Shown here: piece after piece, positions 5,767-8,205 of the stretch
Position numbering within the stretch: position 1 is the first letter of the stretch
Layout of the letters: each line of letters begins with the position of its first letter
Origin: Aequorivita sp.
GTDB taxonomy: Bacteria > Bacteroidota > Bacteroidia > Flavobacteriales > Flavobacteriaceae
NCBI GenBank assembly: GCA_020435865.1
Contig: JAGQYZ010000452.1
Location: 1-8,205 of the forward strand
Reading direction: 5' to 3'
Length of the DNA stretch: 8,205 nucleotides
Translations under genes and position numbers: made by a program
The notes under the pieces: model-generated
Seen by the model: only the letters and a program-made list of their open reading frames with translations
Told to the model about the DNA's origin: nothing
The model's database searches: none

Positions 5767-7272
5767 CTACAGTTTTTGAAATGTTAAGTAGTCAGTACCA
5801 CCATTGCCTCCGCTAACATCAAAGAGTTCAACCCTGGTGTTTGTATATGTAACAACATCCCAATCATCATTAAATTCGTCAAAAGGCATAGCGGTTCCAA
5901 AATCTAATATTACATCAAGTCCATTGCTACTGTTTACAACACTCCAAGTTCCATTAATTGTATTATTGCTGCTTTCTGCAATCACGCTTCCATCAGGTGT
6001 AAAAGTTAATAAATAACCGTTATAATCGTTGGTTTCATCATCTCCATCGTCTATGTAGCTTTGCACATACCATTGTCCATCCATTAGAATGTTAGACAGC
6101 TCCGTGGTGGTGCCTCCGCCATTACAATCTCCGTAAGGGTTTCTTCCAAAATTTAGATAATCTGTACCACCGTTACCACCACTAACATCAATTAATTTTA
6201 TGTTTTGGGCATCAAAACTGGTTACGTCCCAATCATCATTTAAATCTTCAAAAGGATCATTGCTTCCAGTTATTTCAAAATTCAGAAAAAGGTCTATTCC
6301 ACTGCTGCTATTAGTTACGGACCAAGTACCATTAACCGTATTGTTCGTGCTTGTTGCAGTAACTGTTTCATTTGCATTGAATTTGAATTCATAAGCCACA
6401 TAGTCACAGGTTTCATTATTCCCATCATCTTCCAATAGGTTTACATACCATACATTATTTGTCAAATTATCAGTAAATTCAGATGTATTTCCGCCACCTC
6501 CGCCACCGTTCGGAGTACGTTCGTAAGTTAAAAAATCAACACTGCCGTCACCACCACTAATGTGTTTTAATTTAATAATATCTTGAGTTGCTTCTATAAT
6601 GTCCCAATCTTCATCTAGCTCATCAAAAGGATCATTTGTTCCAAAGAAAAGATTCAGATCTGGTGTATTGCTATTTGTCAAGCTCCAAGTGCCATCAACT
6701 GTATTGGAAGTACTTACTGCTTGGGCGGTATTGTCTGTTCCAAATGTAAATTCATAGCCCGAAAAATTGCTAGTTTCATCTATATCATCGAAAAAGTATG
6801 TAACAAACCAAGAACCAGTAGTCAATATGGTTTCGAAATCTGAAGGAAAACCTCCACCATTAGATGAACAACCCGAAATTAATGTTACCAATTCTGCATT
6901 GCTATTAACTTGCACGTTAGTGCCATCCTGCAATATAACACTAATAGGAAACTGTAAGGCAATATAAGTTCCGGGATCTAAAGATAGTAATAAGGCAAGT
7001 AGTTCACCATCATTGCCCACCGTTTGCGTTCCAGTTTGCTGTTGATTTGAATTGTAGATAAAGAAGGTAAGCGGATAAACAAGATCAATACAATCTATTG
7101 AAGAATTATTGTTGCCGTCCGTAGTGCGAAGCAATAAATCTCCAAGTTCGGAATTTACTGCAACTATGTTATTATTTGACTCATCAAAAGGTTGTGAATC
7201 TTCAGTTGTACAAGAGCTTACCAAAAAAATTAGTACGTAAGCTAAAAAGGTAAATTTGGTTAGTTTATTCAT
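5767..7272 (-). CDS. Lipoprotein with N-terminal disulfide-type domain and three lipocalin-like repeats
   Basis: The 501-residue protein has a signal peptide ending V-S-S-C (Cys21), then acidic and Asn-rich residues. An N-terminal domain (about 58-136) runs from C-I-D-L-V-Y-P-L-T-F to L-I-S-G-C and includes F-P-I-S-V-I-L-Q-D-G-T. I remember similar segments in many flavobacterial lipoproteins of unknown function, and Cys61 and Cys135 at its edges could form a disulfide. Three tandem copies of a beta-rich domain follow, at about 146-252, 265-377 and 392-501. Each opens with a W preceded by G or N (GSWFV, NVWYV, GQWYV), has GTWS in the middle and DWD further on, and ends with an SGG-rich motif and a final hydrophobic strand. 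Glycine linkers (256-261, 385-387) separate the copies. The G-x-W start suggests a lipocalin-like barrel, which is inference. The gene has its own promoter and terminator. Function is unknown; it is a probable surface or periplasmic lipoprotein. Confidence 0.9.
   Translation of the reverse strand: MNKLTKFTFLAYVLIFLVSSCTTEDSQPFDESNNNIVAVNSELGDLLLRTTDGNNNSSIDCIDLVYPLTFFIYNSNQQQTGTQTVGNDGELLALLLSLDPGTYIALQFPISVILQDGTNVQVNSNAELVTLISGCSSNGGGFPSDFETILTTGSWFVTYFFDDIDETSNFSGYEFTFGTDNTAQAVSTSNTVDGTWSLTNSNTPDLNLFFGTNDPFDELDEDWDIIEATQDIIKLKHISGGDGSVDFLTYERTPNGGGGGGNTSEFTDNLTNNVWYVNLLEDDGNNETCDYVAYEFKFNANETVTATSTNNTVNGTWSVTNSSSGIDLFLNFEITGSNDPFEDLNDDWDVTSFDAQNIKLIDVSGGNGGTDYLNFGRNPYGDCNGGGTTTELSNILMDGQWYVQSYIDDGDDETNDYNGYLLTFTPDGSVIAESSNNTINGTWSVVNSSNGLDVILDFGTAMPFDEFNDDWDVVTYTNTRVELFDVSGGNGGTDYLTFQKL
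5770..6837 (-). repeat. Three tandem coding repeats of about 110 residues
   Basis: The copies lie at 6517-6837, 6142-6480 and 5770-6099. The second and third are about half identical at protein level by eye; the first is more diverged, with HISGGDGSVDFLTY in place of DVSGGNGGTDYLxF. The complements of the segments around 5799-5820 and 6169-6190 (coding GGNGGTD) are also clearly similar as DNA. The second copy alone carries cysteines (Cys289 and, just after it, Cys383). The pattern indicates internal duplication followed by divergence. Confidence 0.88.
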
Positions 7273-7302
7273 ATTTATATATTTTATGTTTTATATGAAT
7301 AG

Positions 7303-7333
7303 AACAGATAATCTTATAAAAACCCTACCCAAA
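7303..7333 (-). promoter_or_regulatory. Promoter of the triple-repeat lipoprotein gene
   Basis: On the minus strand: TTTG (7330-7333), a 19-base spacer, then TATCTGTT (7303-7310), which shares TATCT with the other -7 elements here but departs from TAnnTTTG at two positions. The element ends 30 bases before the ATG at 7272, matching the spacing at the carbonic anhydrase and fasciclin genes. It lies downstream of the 7384-7411 terminator, so this gene is a separate unit. Confidence 0.5.
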
Positions 7334-7383
7334 TTTTCTGTTTTTTTTGTATTAAAATGAAGAAACTCACTAATAAAAGGAAT

Positions 7384-7411
7384 AAAAAAACCATCCCTAA
7401 ATTGGATGGTT
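7384..7411 (-). terminator. Intrinsic terminator after the single-repeat lipoprotein gene
   Basis: AACCATCC (7389-7396) and GGATGGTT (7404-7411) form an 8-base stem with a 7-base loop. The A run on the left (7384-7390) gives a U tract for minus-strand transcripts. It lies 26 bases beyond the stop at 7437 and closes that transcription unit. Confidence 0.85.
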
Positions 7412-7436
7412 CAATTCAGAAAAGGAAAATTGATTT

Positions 7437-7913
7437 TTAGATTTTTTGAAAAGTTAAAAAATCTGTGCCACCATTACCACCACTTACATCGGTAAGTTCA
7501 ATTTTTGAATCACTCACCGAAATAATATCCCAATCATCAGAAAGGTCTTCAAAATCTGGTGGAGAAGCAAAGAAAATATTGAAATCAGTATCACCGGACC
7601 CTCCATCATCATCGCTAGAACTGCCGTCTGTTACAGACCAAGTTCCCGTAATTGTTGAACTTCCTTTTACAGCTACCAAGGAACCATTAGCATTGAAAGT
7701 AAAAACATAACCTGTAAAATGCCCTGTTTCTTCATGATCCGAATCAAAGAAATAGGTAATTTTCCAACTTCCGCTCTGCGCAGTTGTTACGGTTTGTGTA
7801 ACTGTATTGTTTTGCTGTGAACTATTATTGTCATCTTTACTGCAAGCCGAAATGGCAACAATGTAAATAAAAATGGCAATAACACTGATGATTTTACTTT
7901 TCATAGATTTCAT
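7437..7913 (-). CDS. Small lipoprotein with one lipocalin-like repeat domain
   Basis: The 158-residue protein (ATG at 7913; an ATG three codons later at 7904 would also work) has a signal peptide ending I-S-A-C (Cys24). It is followed by S-K-D-D, an exact fit to the X-K-(D/E)-(D/E) lipoprotein export signal known from Capnocytophaga, so surface exposure is likely. After a Gln/Asn/Thr linker comes one copy of the domain found three times in the next gene: G-S-W-K-I-T-Y-F-F-D at 48-57, G-Y-V-F-T-F at 68-73, G-T-W-S-V at 90-94, D-D-W-D-I at 126-130, and D-V-S-G-G-N-G-G-T-D-F-L-T-F at 142-155. An acidic Ser/Gly/Asp insert (about 97-108) interrupts the middle. Only 35 bases separate it from the partial gene upstream and no promoter is visible there, so the two are probably cotranscribed. 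Its biological role is unknown. Confidence 0.9.
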   Translation of the reverse strand: MKSMKSKIISVIAIFIYIVAISACSKDDNNSSQQNNTVTQTVTTAQSGSWKITYFFDSDHEETGHFTGYVFTFNANGSLVAVKGSSTITGTWSVTDGSSSDDDGGSGDTDFNIFFASPPDFEDLSDDWDIISVSDSKIELTDVSGGNGGTDFLTFQKI

Positions 7914-7948
7914 GTTTTTTAAGGTTTATTTAATATTAAGTTTTATAA

Positions 7949-8205
7949 TTAATTCATTTTAAAAATCAAAGTGTCTTCAATATCTCCGTGGCTATCGCGG
8001 GTTACAAAAGTTACCGAAGTTGGGGAATATTGAAGGACTTTATATTCATCATTGTCCGCTCCATTTATAGGACTGTCCATATCAAATTCAAAGTTTAATT
8101 CTTGGCCAATCACAGATACAATCCATATTCCATCTACATTTTGTGAGCCATTTGTGGCTAAAATATTTTGATTGCTGAAAAAAGTAAAATCATATCCGGC
8201 ATAAT
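7949..8205 (-). CDS. Third, diverged member of the lipocalin-like repeat family (5' end outside window)
   Basis: Reading the minus strand from the right edge gives 84 residues ending at a TAA (7949-7951); the start lies beyond 8205. The visible part aligns with the C-terminal three quarters of the domain in the two genes downstream: Y-A-G-Y-D-F-T-F for G-Y-x-F-T-F, N-V-D-G-I-W for T-V-D-G-T-W, L-N-F-E-F-D for the following strand, and D-T-L-I-F-K-M-N for the final strand. It has lost two landmarks: the DWD motif is replaced by N-D-E-Y, and the SGGNGGTD loop by R-D-S-H-G-D-I-E-D. It lies 35 bases upstream of the single-repeat gene in the same direction, so they probably form an operon. A signal peptide and lipobox are expected upstream but cannot be seen. 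Protein function is unknown. Confidence 0.82.
   Translation of the reverse strand, partial: YAGYDFTFFSNQNILATNGSQNVDGIWIVSVIGQELNFEFDMDSPINGADNDEYKVLQYSPTSVTFVTRDSHGDIEDTLIFKMN

Noticed and set aside
5804..7710. Several plus-strand ORFs of 64-81 codons opposite the repeat lipoproteins, with similar translations
   Set aside because: Their mutual similarity comes from the repeated coding sequence on the minus strand, not from real genes.
5767..8205. Possible variable-repeat or phase-variation locus
   Set aside because: The copies are too diverged at DNA level for frequent recombination, and no invertible segment, recombinase or simple-sequence tract is present.

Overview
The window looks like chromosomal DNA from a marine-type member of the Flavobacteriaceae (Bacteroidota). 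The evidence is AT-rich DNA, no Shine-Dalgarno sequences before the starts, several promoters close to the Bacteroidota consensus (TTTG, about 19 bases, TAnnTTTG), and many lipoproteins with acidic residues right after the lipobox cysteine. No tRNA, rRNA, insertion sequence, CRISPR array, phage gene or defence gene is visible. The genus cannot be fixed from this sequence alone.

Left part (1-2904, plus strand): the C-terminal third of an APC-superfamily amino acid permease runs in from the left edge. It is followed by a TPR lipoprotein of a histidine-rich, widespread but uncharacterised family (654-2174), and then by a beta-class carbonic anhydrase (2278-2904) with its own promoter. A bidirectional hairpin terminator (2922-2958) separates the carbonic anhydrase from the convergent gene that follows.

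Middle part (2922-5741): a lipoprotein with two fasciclin (FAS1) domains on the minus strand (2982-3932) is divergent from an exported M28-family zinc peptidase with a PA domain (4188-5690). The 255-base region between them holds a promoter for each gene, an AT-rich inverted repeat placed between the promoters, and a long peptidase leader with a weak hairpin.

Right part (5767-8205, minus strand): three neighbouring genes carry copies of one roughly 110-residue beta-rich domain. The domain starts with a lipocalin-like G-x-W motif and usually ends with SGGNGGTDxLTF. One gene is cut by the right edge and has a diverged copy (7949-8205). The next is a small lipoprotein with one copy (7437-7913). 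The last is a 501-residue lipoprotein with a separate N-terminal domain and three tandem copies (5767-7272). The first two are probably one transcription unit ending at the 7384-7411 terminator; the third has its own promoter and terminator. This five-copy cluster is the most distinctive part of the window.

As a whole the window codes mainly for cell-envelope and secreted proteins: four complete ones have signal peptides, and three or four are probable lipoproteins. I see no sign of a coordinated new pathway. The uncharacterised parts are the repeat-domain lipoprotein cluster and the histidine-rich TPR lipoprotein.
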